64,000 bases of DNA, taken from Acetobacter ascendens (GTDB taxonomy: Bacteria; Pseudomonadota; Alphaproteobacteria; Acetobacterales; Acetobacteraceae). The first letter of the stretch is position 1. Every line of letters starts with the position of its first letter. The DNA is taken from contig NZ_CP015164.1 in NCBI RefSeq assembly GCF_001766235.1, positions 2,507,001 through 2,571,000 of the forward strand. The letters run 5' to 3'. Below, piece by piece: positions 45,045 through 53,440 of the stretch. A model generated the notes under the pieces. It saw nothing but the letters and a program-made list of their open reading frames with translations, was not told the DNA's origin and searched no databases. The position numbers and the translations under genes are program-made.

Positions 45045-47798
45045 ATGACAAGCGCTCCGTCTTCTGGTGATCCGGGTTCATCTTCTAGCCATTCTCAGGG
45101 CAGGTCTCCGCAAAATCGCAGGCCCGATCTGCGCCGCCCACGCTTTCGCCAATGGCGGAAGGTGCTTGGGGCAACGGCTGCGTCGGCGTTGGTCGGCACT
45201 ACGGGTGCAGTGGTTTTGCTGTGGTCTCAATACGAAGGGATTGTGGCGGATCTGCCAACGGTAGAGGGTTTACGCTCTTATCAGCCGCCAGTTATGAGCC
45301 GCCTTTACGCGGGAGATGATCAGCTTATTGCCGAACTGGCGAATGAGCGGCGTATTTTTGTGCCCATCAGTGCTGTGCCCGATAAGGTGAAAAGTGCCTT
45401 TGTGGCCGCAGAAGACCAGAAATTCTGGACGCATAAAGGGGTGGACCCCGTTGCCATTGCACGCGCTGGCCTTACGGATTTAACGCGCGGCAAAGGCAAG
45501 CGGCCTATTGGGGCGTCTACCATCACGCAGCAGGTGGCGCGTATCATGCTGTTGGGCAGTAATGCCGTATCCTTCAGGCGTAAAGCCAAGGAAGCCTTTT
45601 TGGCCATGCGGGTGGAGCAGGTTCTGCCCAAAGACAAGATTCTGGAAATCTATCTGAACGAAATTTATCTGGGCAGCGGCGCATATGGCATTGCCGCAGC
45701 ATCTCAGACCTATTTCAACAAGCCGCTTGATCAGCTGGATGATGCAGAAGCCGCGTTTTTGGCGGCGCTGCCCAAATCTCCCACCAATTACAACCCTGTA
45801 CGTTTCCCAGATGCTGCCAGAGGGCGTAGAAACTGGGTGCTGGAGCGCATGGCCGATATTGGGGCCATTACGCACGATGCTGCGCGCGTAGCAGAAGCCC
45901 AGCCGCTAACCACCCGTAGCTTTACGCGCCCAGGCCCGGCACTCGGGGCCGAATGGTTTGCGGAAGAAGTGCGTCGCGAACTGATGGAGCGCTATGGTCA
46001 GGACGTAACCATGCAGGGTGGGCTGGATGTTCACACCAGCTTGGATCTGCCGCTCCAGCGCAATGCTCAGGATATTCTGCGCCAAGAGTTGATGGCGTAT
46101 GATCGCGCACATCGTGGCTGGCGTGGTCCAGTGCATCATCTCTCCGATATTGGGTCATCCTCCTCTACAGCAGAATGGGTGCAGGCCTTACAGGGCGTAC
46201 CCGTACCTGCTGGCATGCTTGACCAATGGCGTTTGGCTGTTGTGCTGGACGCAAAGGGGCAGGTGGGCTGGCTTGAAGGCAGCGTGGTGCGGCGAAACAA
46301 TGCCACCCAAAGCGGGGGTGAACCCCGTACAGGCGTGGTGCAGGGCAAGGATATGGCATGGGCACGACGCTTTAAGCCATTGCGCGCCGGTGATGTGATA
46401 ATGGTGCAACCACAGGCCGAAGGTGGCCATGTTGCCCTTATGCAGGTGCCTGTGGTGGAAGGCGCTATTGTGACCATGAATGCACGCACGGGCCGGGTTC
46501 TGGCTCTTGTGGGGGGATGGTCTTTTCAGGCTTCGCAGTTTGATCGCGCAACACAAGCGCTGCGTCAGCCTGGGTCTTCCTTCAAGCCATTTGTTTATCT
46601 GGATGCCATGGAGCAGGGGATTTCCCCTTCCCAGAAGTTTGATGATTCTCCCGTTTCTTACGGAGCATGGCACCCGAATAACTATGAAAAAGATTTCTGG
46701 GGTCCGACCACTCTGCATGATGCCCTACGTGAATCGCGCAATCTGGTTACTATTCGTTTGGCGGCCCATCTGGGCATGAAAACCGTAGCGGATATGGCCA
46801 CCAACCTTGGGTTGGTGGATTCTATGCCGCATGTGCTCCCCGCGGCACTGGGGGCTGTAGAAACCACCGTGCTGAAGGAAGCCGGAGCCTATGCCTCGCT
46901 CGCGGCAGGTGGGCGTAAGGTAACGCCAACACTGGTGGATGATGTGCAGGACCGGGAAGGGCACGTTATCTGGCGGCCGGAGGGGCTGGCGTTGACCACA
47001 GTTTCCTCTGCACAATCTAATGGTGGACAGACGACAGACCAACCTGCAGCTGATGCAGTGTTCCCGGATGCACCATCGGATCAGAAATCTGGGGATACAG
47101 GAAAAGCTGCACCTGCCGCTGCACCTGTGGAGCAACCTATTGTCATGCCAGGGCAGAATGATGCGCCTGCCTTGCATGATAGTCGGCAGCAGGTGGCATC
47201 CGCCCAGAGTGCGTTCCAGATTACCACCATGTTGCAGGATGTTATCCGGCGCGGCACAGGCATGCGGGCTGGAACAGGCATAGATGTGCCTATCGCGGGC
47301 AAAACCGGTACCAGCCAGAATTTTAATGATGCATGGTTTGCTGGATACACCCCAGATCTCGTAACCGTTGTGTGGATAGGGTTTGATACGCCTCAATCCC
47401 TTGGTAAAAACGAAACAGGCGGTGCTATTGCTGGCCCCTTGTGGAACAAGGTGATGAAAACCGCCTTGGATGGGTACCCACGGCAGGATTTTGTGCCGCC
47501 TGTGGGCATTACTCTCGTGCAATATGATACGGGTAGGGGCGTGGCCATAGATGCCTTTAAGGAAGGGCAGGTGCCGGGGCTGAGCGCAAACCTTTCAAGC
47601 AACGTAAACCCACAGGAACTTACAGCCGCAGATACAGGTGCTGAAAACATGCCTGATTCTGAAAGCGATATGGCTGCCGAAGGTTCTGGGGGCGGCCAAT
47701 CAGGAGAACACGCGCCTTCCGGCAATGGTGGTTCGTCTGGTTCTGCGGCGCCTTCTGCACCAGCCGGGGGTGACATTGGTATGGGTGGCCTTTATTGA
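45045..47798 (+). CDS. mrcA: penicillin-binding protein 1A
   Basis: Bifunctional peptidoglycan synthase of 917 residues. A basic, Ser-rich cytosolic N-terminus and one membrane helix (VLGATAASALVGTTGAVVLLW) lead to the GT51 domain, with FVAAEDQKFWTHKGVD, GASTITQQVARIML and EIYLNEIYLGSGAYGIAAAS. The transpeptidase domain has SxxK in RQPGSSFKPFVYLD, SxN in RESRNLVTIRLA and KTGT in IAGKTGTSQNFNDAWFAGY. A long Gly/Ser/Ala-rich tail closes it. An Ala/Pro/Gln-rich insert lies between the SxN and KTG motifs. AAAGGG precedes the ATG. Confidence 0.94.
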   Translation: MTSAPSSGDPGSSSSHSQGRSPQNRRPDLRRPRFRQWRKVLGATAASALVGTTGAVVLLWSQYEGIVADLPTVEGLRSYQPPVMSRLYAGDDQLIAELANERRIFVPISAVPDKVKSAFVAAEDQKFWTHKGVDPVAIARAGLTDLTRGKGKRPIGASTITQQVARIMLLGSNAVSFRRKAKEAFLAMRVEQVLPKDKILEIYLNEIYLGSGAYGIAAASQTYFNKPLDQLDDAEAAFLAALPKSPTNYNPVRFPDAARGRRNWVLERMADIGAITHDAARVAEAQPLTTRSFTRPGPALGAEWFAEEVRRELMERYGQDVTMQGGLDVHTSLDLPLQRNAQDILRQELMAYDRAHRGWRGPVHHLSDIGSSSSTAEWVQALQGVPVPAGMLDQWRLAVVLDAKGQVGWLEGSVVRRNNATQSGGEPRTGVVQGKDMAWARRFKPLRAGDVIMVQPQAEGGHVALMQVPVVEGAIVTMNARTGRVLALVGGWSFQASQFDRATQALRQPGSSFKPFVYLDAMEQGISPSQKFDDSPVSYGAWHPNNYEKDFWGPTTLHDALRESRNLVTIRLAAHLGMKTVADMATNLGLVDSMPHVLPAALGAVETTVLKEAGAYASLAAGGRKVTPTLVDDVQDREGHVIWRPEGLALTTVSSAQSNGGQTTDQPAADAVFPDAPSDQKSGDTGKAAPAAAPVEQPIVMPGQNDAPALHDSRQQVASAQSAFQITTMLQDVIRRGTGMRAGTGIDVPIAGKTGTSQNFNDAWFAGYTPDLVTVVWIGFDTPQSLGKNETGGAIAGPLWNKVMKTALDGYPRQDFVPPVGITLVQYDTGRGVAIDAFKEGQVPGLSANLSSNVNPQELTAADTGAENMPDSESDMAAEGSGGGQSGEHAPSGNGGSSGSAAPSAPAGGDIGMGGLY

Positions 47799-47855
47799 GG
47801 GCCAACACCACATTGTCTTTTTTGACATGATAGAAAAATATGGAGAATCGGCCTA

Positions 47856-48987
47856 ATGTCTGCCGAGACTGAAGCCCTTAACGACCAGATCAAGCAGTCA
47901 GTGGCACTGCTGAGGAGGCATCTTTAACTGGGATGTCGCCCAGGAAAGACTCGCTGAACTGAACAATCGGGCAGAAGACCCCGATCTGTGGAATGATTCA
48001 GACGCTGCGCAAAAAATGATGCGTGAGCGCACCCTTCTGGCCAACCAGATTGAAGGTGTGGAAGCGCTTGAAACCAATGTGCGCGACACCAGCGAACTGA
48101 TTGAACTGGCAGAAGCCGAAGGGGATGCAGATTTGGTGGCCGAAGGTATGGCCACGCTGCGTGATCTGGCGGAAGAAGCCAAACGACGTGAAACAGAAAG
48201 CCTGCTTTCTGGTGAAGCAGACAGTAATGATTGCTATCTGGAAGTGAACGCAGGTGCCGGGGGTACGGAAGCGCAGGATTGGACAGAAATGCTGCTGCGC
48301 ATGTACACCCGCTGGGCAGAGGCGCATGGCTACAAGGTCACGCTGATGGAAAGCTCGGAAGGTGAGCAGGCAGGTCTGAAATCTGCTACTATTCAGGTTT
48401 CCGGCCCTAATGCCTATGGCTGGCTGAAAACAGAAGCGGGCGTACATCGCTTGGTGCGTATCTCACCATTTGATGCCGCAGCACGTCGTCAGACATCTTT
48501 TGCGTCTGTTTGGGTGTATCCCGTTATTGATGATTCCATTGAAATCGAAATCAATGACGCAGACCTGAAAGTAGATACCTTTAGGGCATCTGGTGCTGGT
48601 GGGCAGCATGTTAACAAAACGGATTCCGCTATCCGTATTACGCATATGCCCACGGGCATTGTGGTAGCCTGCCAGACAGACCGCTCCCAGCATCGTAACC
48701 GTGCAACGGCCATGCAGATGCTACGTGCGCGTTTGTATGAAGCAGAGTTGCAGAAGCGCGAAGCCGAAGCCGCGGCGGCAGAAGCTGCCAAAACGGATAT
48801 CGGTTGGGGGCATCAGATCCGCTCTTACGTGCTTGCGCCTTACCAGATGGTAAAGGATTTGCGCACAGGGGTAGAAACCGGCAACCCGGATGCGGTGTTG
48901 GATGGTGATTTGGATGCCTTTATGGCAGCCGCACTTGCTATGCGCGTAGGGGCAACGCGATCAGAGGCCAGTGCTTCTGCCCAGTAA
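47856..48987 (+). CDS. prfB: peptide chain release factor 2 (programmed +1 frameshift)
   Basis: Release factor for UGA and UAA (376 residues after frameshift). Frame 0 runs ATG 47856 to TAA 47925-47927 (23 codons, ending [12 protein letters not shown]). Skipping base 47925 continues as [23 protein letters not shown], the normal RF2 sequence, to TAA at 48987. The recognition motif SPF ([13 protein letters not shown]) and the catalytic GGQ ([14 protein letters not shown]) are intact. The frameshift cassette AGGAGG-CAT-CTT-TAA-C matches the E. coli layout except that the stop is TAA. Upstream is PBP1A (57 bases). Conventional gene calling would miss the first 24 codons and start at 48016. Confidence 0.95.
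47913..47928 (+). promoter_or_regulatory. prfB +1 frameshift cassette with UAA stop
   Basis: AGGAGG (internal Shine-Dalgarno-like, 47913-47918), CAT spacer, slippery CTT (47922-47924), stop TAA (47925-47927) and C. The spacing of three bases between the stimulator and CTT is the one known to favour +1 slippage. Almost all described sites carry TGA at the stop position. Confidence 0.9.
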
Positions 48988-49020
48988 GAGTTTATTTCTG
49001 AATCGAAATAAAAATACAGG

Positions 49021-49051
49021 AAAGCAGGCTCCATTTTGGGCCTGCTTTTTT
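49021..49051 (+). terminator. rho-independent terminator of prfB
   Basis: AAAGCAGGC / GCCTGCTTTTTT around a short loop, 34 bases after the prfB stop. Confidence 0.88.
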
Positions 49052-49359
49052 GTTGTGATGAAAGGCGGAATTAAACAGAAAAAACGCCGATAGAGCCGAG
49101 AAAACTCGGCTTTAGAGAGATTTTGTTCTCACGCCAGAACAGATTGTCTTTATGAAAGAAAATGTGAAATTAGCAGAACATTCTTGACAGAAAGCCTATC
49201 TAATTGCCCAATCGAAAGTCGGAAAAGGTTACCTGTATGGCAGAACAGCAATCTGTTATTGTCATGGCAGCGTAAATAGGCTCCGGTAACGCCCTGTGTA
49301 TCAAGGGTAAGGCAAGAGCATCTGTTGGGATGCAGGGTGACAAAGGAGGACGTGCAAAT
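49052..49359 (+). other. intergenic region upstream of tonB
   Basis: About 300 bases without a gene. A small hairpin AGCCGAG-AAAA-CTCGGCT lies at 49094-49111. TTGACA at 49184-49189 is a candidate -35 box for the tonB operon. I see no clear Fur box, which would be expected if the operon were iron-controlled in the usual way. Confidence 0.35.
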
Positions 49360-50079
49360 ATGAATGACTACGAGCAACAGCCGGGCTCGGTGAGATATAC
49401 GTTCCGGGTAGGGGCTGTTGTCGGTGTTGTTGCCCTGTTGGTGGTTGTCGCGCTGCATCTTCTGGGCGTACTGGGGTTGATGTACGGTATGGGCACCACG
49501 GCAAGTGTTCCTGTTACACATCCGCCTATCAAAACAGTTATGTTGCCACCCCCGCCGCCTCCTCCGCCACCGCCTCCTCCGCCACCCCCGCCGCCGGTTA
49601 TGGCAGTGCCTCCTCCGCCATATATTCCGCCGCCCAAGATCAAGGTGCCGCCGCCGCCTAAGCCGCCCATCAAGCATGTGGCCAAGGCTCCGCCCAAGCA
49701 CCCAACGCCGCCGCAAACCAAAACGGCTGCAGCGCCTCCGGCAACATCTGCCCCCAGTAGTGCAGCTGCCGCAGGAGATGGCACGACAGACGCACCAGAT
49801 ACGTCTGCGGGTTCTGCACCTTTAAACAATGTGCAGCCGGTCTATCCGCCAGAAATGGAGGAAGAGAACATTGAAGGTCGCGTTACATTGATTTGCGATG
49901 TGGAAGCTTCTGGCATGACCAGCAATTGCCATGTGCAGTCAGTTTCTGGCGGTCAGGCCTTTGCTCAGTCTGCATTGGATTACGTGCATAAGGCTCGCTA
50001 TCGCCCGGCTTCGCGTAATGGCGCTCCGGTGAAGGAACTGCACAAGGTCTATGTCATTCGCTTTAGGCTAGATGACTAA
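49360..50079 (+). CDS. tonB: TonB energy-transducing protein
   Basis: Periplasm-spanning protein coupling the ExbB/ExbD proton motor to outer-membrane receptors (239 residues). ATG 49360 follows AAAGGAGG. A single N-terminal membrane helix (VGAVVGVVALLVVVALHLLGVLGL) is followed by a rigid linker with 17 consecutive prolines and further PPPP/KPP blocks. The C-terminal TonB domain has VQPVYPPEMEEENIEGRVTLICDVEASG and SALDYVHKARYRPASRNGAPV. Two cysteines in that domain (LICDV, SNCHV) may form a disulfide. First gene of tonB-exbB-exbD-exbD-TPR. Confidence 0.94.
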   Translation: MNDYEQQPGSVRYTFRVGAVVGVVALLVVVALHLLGVLGLMYGMGTTASVPVTHPPIKTVMLPPPPPPPPPPPPPPPPPVMAVPPPPYIPPPKIKVPPPPKPPIKHVAKAPPKHPTPPQTKTAAAPPATSAPSSAAAAGDGTTDAPDTSAGSAPLNNVQPVYPPEMEEENIEGRVTLICDVEASGMTSNCHVQSVSGGQAFAQSALDYVHKARYRPASRNGAPVKELHKVYVIRFRLDD

Positions 50080-50166
50080 AACGGGGTCAGTTTTTCATAC
50101 TGGCCAGTAGTACAAATTACGGATTGCCCGATCTGTTTACATAACACGAAAGTAGATCGGGCCCTG

Positions 50167-51165
50167 ATGATGAGGATTATGAGGAAGATGACCAGACTGC
50201 CCCGTTCTTTTGTGTCAGGTCTTGCGGCTCCGGCTCTGGCGCTGCTGATGAGCACTGCAGCCCCTGTGGCAGCCTTTGCGCAGGATGCGGTCGCCACAGC
50301 GCCTGCAGCTACGGCGCCCGCCCCTGATGCGGCGCCATCTTCCGCGCCGGCTCCCGCAGTCACACCGGATGCAGCCCCCACAGCCAGCGCTCCGGCTGAA
50401 CAGGCCCCACCTGCGGCAGACACCAAGGAAGAAGCCAATCCCTACGGTCTGGGCGCCCTGTGGTCCAATGGGGATATCATTGCCCGCGGCGTGCTGCTGA
50501 TCATGCTCACCATGTCTTTGGGCACATGGTATATCATGATCACCAAGTTTATCGAGCAGGCCCGCCTGTTTGCCGCCGCCAAGGAAGCCACCAAAAGCTT
50601 CTGGACCAAGCACAGCATTCAGGAAGGGGCTTCCGCTCTGACCTCCACCTCTCCGTTCCGCTACATCGCCGATACCGGCATTGTGGCTGCCGAGCACCAT
50701 GAAGGCACGATGCAGGAAAGCATCGACCTGCATAGCTGGACGGGCATGTCCATCCAGCGCGCGGTGAACAACATCCAAAACAGCCTGCAAAAGGGTCTGG
50801 CGTTTCTGGGCACCGTGGGGTCCACCTCTCCGTTCATCGGTCTGTTCGGCACGGTGTGGGGGATCTACCATGCGCTAACAGCTATCGGTATTGCCGGTCA
50901 GGCCTCCATCGACAAAGTGGCCGGACCTGTGGGTGAATCCCTGATCATGACAGCCATTGGTCTGGCCACCGCTGTGCCAGCCGTTCTGGGTTACAACCTG
51001 CTGGTGCGCCGCAACAAGACAGCCATGGATCTGGTGCGAGACTTTGCCTCTGACCTGCAGTCCATCCTCATCGGGGGTGTGCGTCATGGGGCCGCTGTGG
51101 ACCAGATTGTGGTGCGTCCGGATAACTCCCCCACCACAGCCACTGTATCCAACCGCATCGGGTAA
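50167..51165 (+). CDS. exbB: ExbB-type MotA/TolQ/ExbB proton channel protein with N-terminal extension
   Basis: Inner-membrane motor subunit of 332 residues, about 90 longer than E. coli ExbB. The extra part is an apparent signal peptide (FVSGLAAPALALLMSTAAPVAAFA) and an Ala/Pro-rich linker up to about residue 90. Three membrane helices follow, with the MotA/ExbB signatures GLAFLGTVGSTSPFIGLFGTVWGIYHAL and ESLIMTAIGLATAVPAVLGYN. Several in-frame ATGs (50167, 50170, 50179, 50188) make the exact start unsure. 87 bases after tonB. Confidence 0.92.
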   Translation: MMRIMRKMTRLPRSFVSGLAAPALALLMSTAAPVAAFAQDAVATAPAATAPAPDAAPSSAPAPAVTPDAAPTASAPAEQAPPAADTKEEANPYGLGALWSNGDIIARGVLLIMLTMSLGTWYIMITKFIEQARLFAAAKEATKSFWTKHSIQEGASALTSTSPFRYIADTGIVAAEHHEGTMQESIDLHSWTGMSIQRAVNNIQNSLQKGLAFLGTVGSTSPFIGLFGTVWGIYHALTAIGIAGQASIDKVAGPVGESLIMTAIGLATAVPAVLGYNLLVRRNKTAMDLVRDFASDLQSILIGGVRHGAAVDQIVVRPDNSPTTATVSNRIG

Positions 51166-51194
51166 TCAATCAGGTCAAGGCAAGGAGAGCGCTT

Positions 51195-51614
51195 ATGGGC
51201 ATGCAGATTGGCGATAGTGGCGGGGAAGACGACGTCGTCTCCGCCATCAACACCACACCGCTTGTGGATGTGATGCTGGTGCTGCTGATCATCTTCCTGA
51301 TCACCATTCCGGTGGCCACACATACCGTCAAGGTGCAACTGCCCAAGGACATGAACCAGCCCACCCAGACCAAGCTGAGCAATGTGGTTTTGGCCGTTAC
51401 GGCGGATGGACAGACCTTCTGGGATGAAACGCCGATCAAGGACCGGGCCGATCTTTTGGCCCGGCTGGAGAAGGCGGCGGTGCAAAAGCCGCAGCCGCAG
51501 ATCCAGATCCGCGGAGATGTGACCACACGCTATGAGAGTGTGGGCCGTCTGGTGGCCACGTGTCAGGAAGCAGGCATCAGCCATATCGATTTCATTACGG
51601 AAAAGCCGAAATAG
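51195..51614 (+). CDS. exbD: ExbD biopolymer transport protein (first copy)
   Basis: A 139-residue motor subunit. It has the single membrane helix after INTTPLVDVMLVLLIIFLITIPV, containing the proton-path Asp in the LVDVML motif, and a periplasmic domain ending ISHIDFITEKPK. AAGGAGAG lies 7 bases before ATG 51195. Lies 29 bases after exbB. Confidence 0.93.
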   Translation: MGMQIGDSGGEDDVVSAINTTPLVDVMLVLLIIFLITIPVATHTVKVQLPKDMNQPTQTKLSNVVLAVTADGQTFWDETPIKDRADLLARLEKAAVQKPQPQIQIRGDVTTRYESVGRLVATCQEAGISHIDFITEKPK

Positions 51615-51668
51615 GCAGGGGCGGGTGGCGCAGCACGCCACCCCATCCTGTGGGGGAGAGCACAGACC

Positions 51669-52109
51669 ATGGGCATGAATGTTGGCTCTGAGAGCACAAC
51701 GGAAGATGAAGGCATTGTAGACATCAACACCACGCCACTGATTGACGTGATGCTGGTGCTGCTGATCATGCTGATCATCACCATCCCGTTGCAGACGCAG
51801 GCGGTCTCGATTGATCTGCCACAGGGTAATCCACCGCCCAGCACGGAAGAAACTCCTGTGGTGACGCTGGTTGTGGACTTTGACAACTCGCTGACTTGGA
51901 ACGGTCAGCCCATCAATGGTGAGGCCGATCTGCAGGCGCATCTGCGTGAGATCGCAAGCGGGCCCGAGGCCTCCCGGCCAGAATTCCATCTCCAGCCCAA
52001 CCGTCTGGCAGACTATAAAACCGTCGTTCACGTCATGGCCGATGCACAGCGCCTCGGCGTTACAAAACTCGGAATCGTCGGGCAGGAACAGTTCGCTGAC
52101 GGTAAGTGA
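51669..52109 (+). CDS. exbD: ExbD biopolymer transport protein (second copy)
   Basis: A tandem paralogue of the preceding gene (146 residues) with INTTPLIDVMLVLLIMLIITIPLQTQ, then a periplasmic domain with TLVVDFDNSLTWNGQPINGEADLQAHL and VAD-type end VTKLGIVGQEQFADGK. DNA identity with the first copy is high around the membrane helix but low outside it, so the duplication is old or functionally diverged. GGGGGAGAG precedes the ATG. Confidence 0.92.
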   Translation: MGMNVGSESTTEDEGIVDINTTPLIDVMLVLLIMLIITIPLQTQAVSIDLPQGNPPPSTEETPVVTLVVDFDNSLTWNGQPINGEADLQAHLREIASGPEASRPEFHLQPNRLADYKTVVHVMADAQRLGVTKLGIVGQEQFADGK

Positions 52110-52121
52110 GGATTTTTGAGA

Positions 52122-53351
52122 ATGGCTTCTCGTTTTTTACGTACCCTTTTTTGTGCAACAACAGCATGGGTTGTTATGCAGCCAGTTGCACATGCGGCAG
52201 ATGAACTTGGCCAACAGGTTGGGACAGAACTGGAAGCCGCGCAGTCTGCTCTGGCGACACATAATTATGCCAAGGCGATGGACGCAGTAAACGCTGCAGA
52301 TGCCGTAAAAGGCAAAACAGATTACGAAGATTATACCATTGCGCAGATGCGTGCGGCTGTGGCCACACAGGCAGGCAATCTTTCTGCCGCAACAGCGGCC
52401 TATGATAAGCTAATTGCTTCCCCCCGCACGCCGCAGGCCATGAAAAATCAGATGCTAAAGTCTGAAGCAACCATGGCTTACACTGCCAAGGATTACCCTA
52501 AAGCTATTGCCAATATTCAGCGTTATCTGAAGGTCGCTGGTTCTGATCCTCAGATGGAAACATTGCTGGCGCAATCCTACTATCTGCAGAAGGATTACCC
52601 GAACACCATCAAGGTGGTGAAGCAGCAGGCTGATGCAGCCATAAAGGCTGGCAAAACACCCACAGAATCTGAACTGCAAATGCTTGCGGCCAGTGCGACA
52701 GCACTAAAAGATTCTGCAGCTACAACGCATGCTTATGTGTTGTTGGCGACCTATTATCCCAAAAAGGAATACTGGGCGCTATTGCTGCATGAGCTGGTGG
52801 TGAACACTAAAATTCCGGCATCCTTGCAGTTGGATGTTTATCGTATCCGTTTGGCTGTTGGGGATGTTTCCCAAGCGCGTGATTTTATGGATATGACGGA
52901 AATTGCGGTACAGCAGAATACACCGCAACTGGCGCTGGACCTGATGAACCAAGGCTATCAATCGGGCGTGTTAGGGCAGGGGGCTGAAGCTCCTCGTCAG
53001 GCCCGTTTGAAGGCCATGGTTGAAAAGGCTGTAGCTTCCAAAAAGGCTTCTATTGCAGCAGATGAACAGGCTGCTGTTTCTGCCAGCAATGGGAATGATT
53101 TGCTGACCGTTGGGTACAATTACGTTACTTTCGGGCAGGCTGATAAAGGGCTGCAGCTTATGCAGCAAGCTATGAGCAAGGGCGTAAGTGACGTGAATAT
53201 TGCGCGCCTGCACTTGGGGCTGGCAGAGCTTTATGCGGGCCATAAGGATCAGGCTCTGGCTGCTTTGCGCAGTGTTGAAGGAGATAACGGTGCGCATGAT
53301 ATTGCGCAGCTTTGGATCCTGCGTGTGACGCAGCCTTCCAGTGCTCAATAA
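52122..53351 (+). CDS. exported TPR-like protein of the TonB operon
   Basis: A 409-residue protein from ATG 52122 (GAGGA upstream; a TTG at 52116 is also in frame). Signal peptide: FLRTLFCATTAWVVMQPVAHA, cut before ADELG. The mature part is helical with several TPR-like repeats, for example DYPKAIANIQRYLKVAGSDPQMETLLAQSYYLQKDYPNTIKVV and ISRLHLGLAELYAGHKDQALAALRSVEG-type segments near the end. It follows exbD by 12 bases and precedes the operon terminator, so it probably works with the TonB system in the periplasm. The precise role is unknown. Confidence 0.8.
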   Translation: MASRFLRTLFCATTAWVVMQPVAHAADELGQQVGTELEAAQSALATHNYAKAMDAVNAADAVKGKTDYEDYTIAQMRAAVATQAGNLSAATAAYDKLIASPRTPQAMKNQMLKSEATMAYTAKDYPKAIANIQRYLKVAGSDPQMETLLAQSYYLQKDYPNTIKVVKQQADAAIKAGKTPTESELQMLAASATALKDSAATTHAYVLLATYYPKKEYWALLLHELVVNTKIPASLQLDVYRIRLAVGDVSQARDFMDMTEIAVQQNTPQLALDLMNQGYQSGVLGQGAEAPRQARLKAMVEKAVASKKASIAADEQAAVSASNGNDLLTVGYNYVTFGQADKGLQLMQQAMSKGVSDVNIARLHLGLAELYAGHKDQALAALRSVEGDNGAHDIAQLWILRVTQPSSAQ

Positions 53352-53372
53352 TTTAAGACCGCAAAACTATAT

Positions 53373-53410
53373 AAAAAAAGGCCGCTCTGATATTGAGAGC
53401 GGCCTTTTTT
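53373..53410. terminator. bidirectional terminator between the TonB operon and rodA
   Basis: GGCCGCTCT / AGAGCGGCC stem with A7 before and T6 after. Confidence 0.92.
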
Positions 53411-53440
53411 ATAAGCAACAAAACTGCGGTACCGGAAGCA

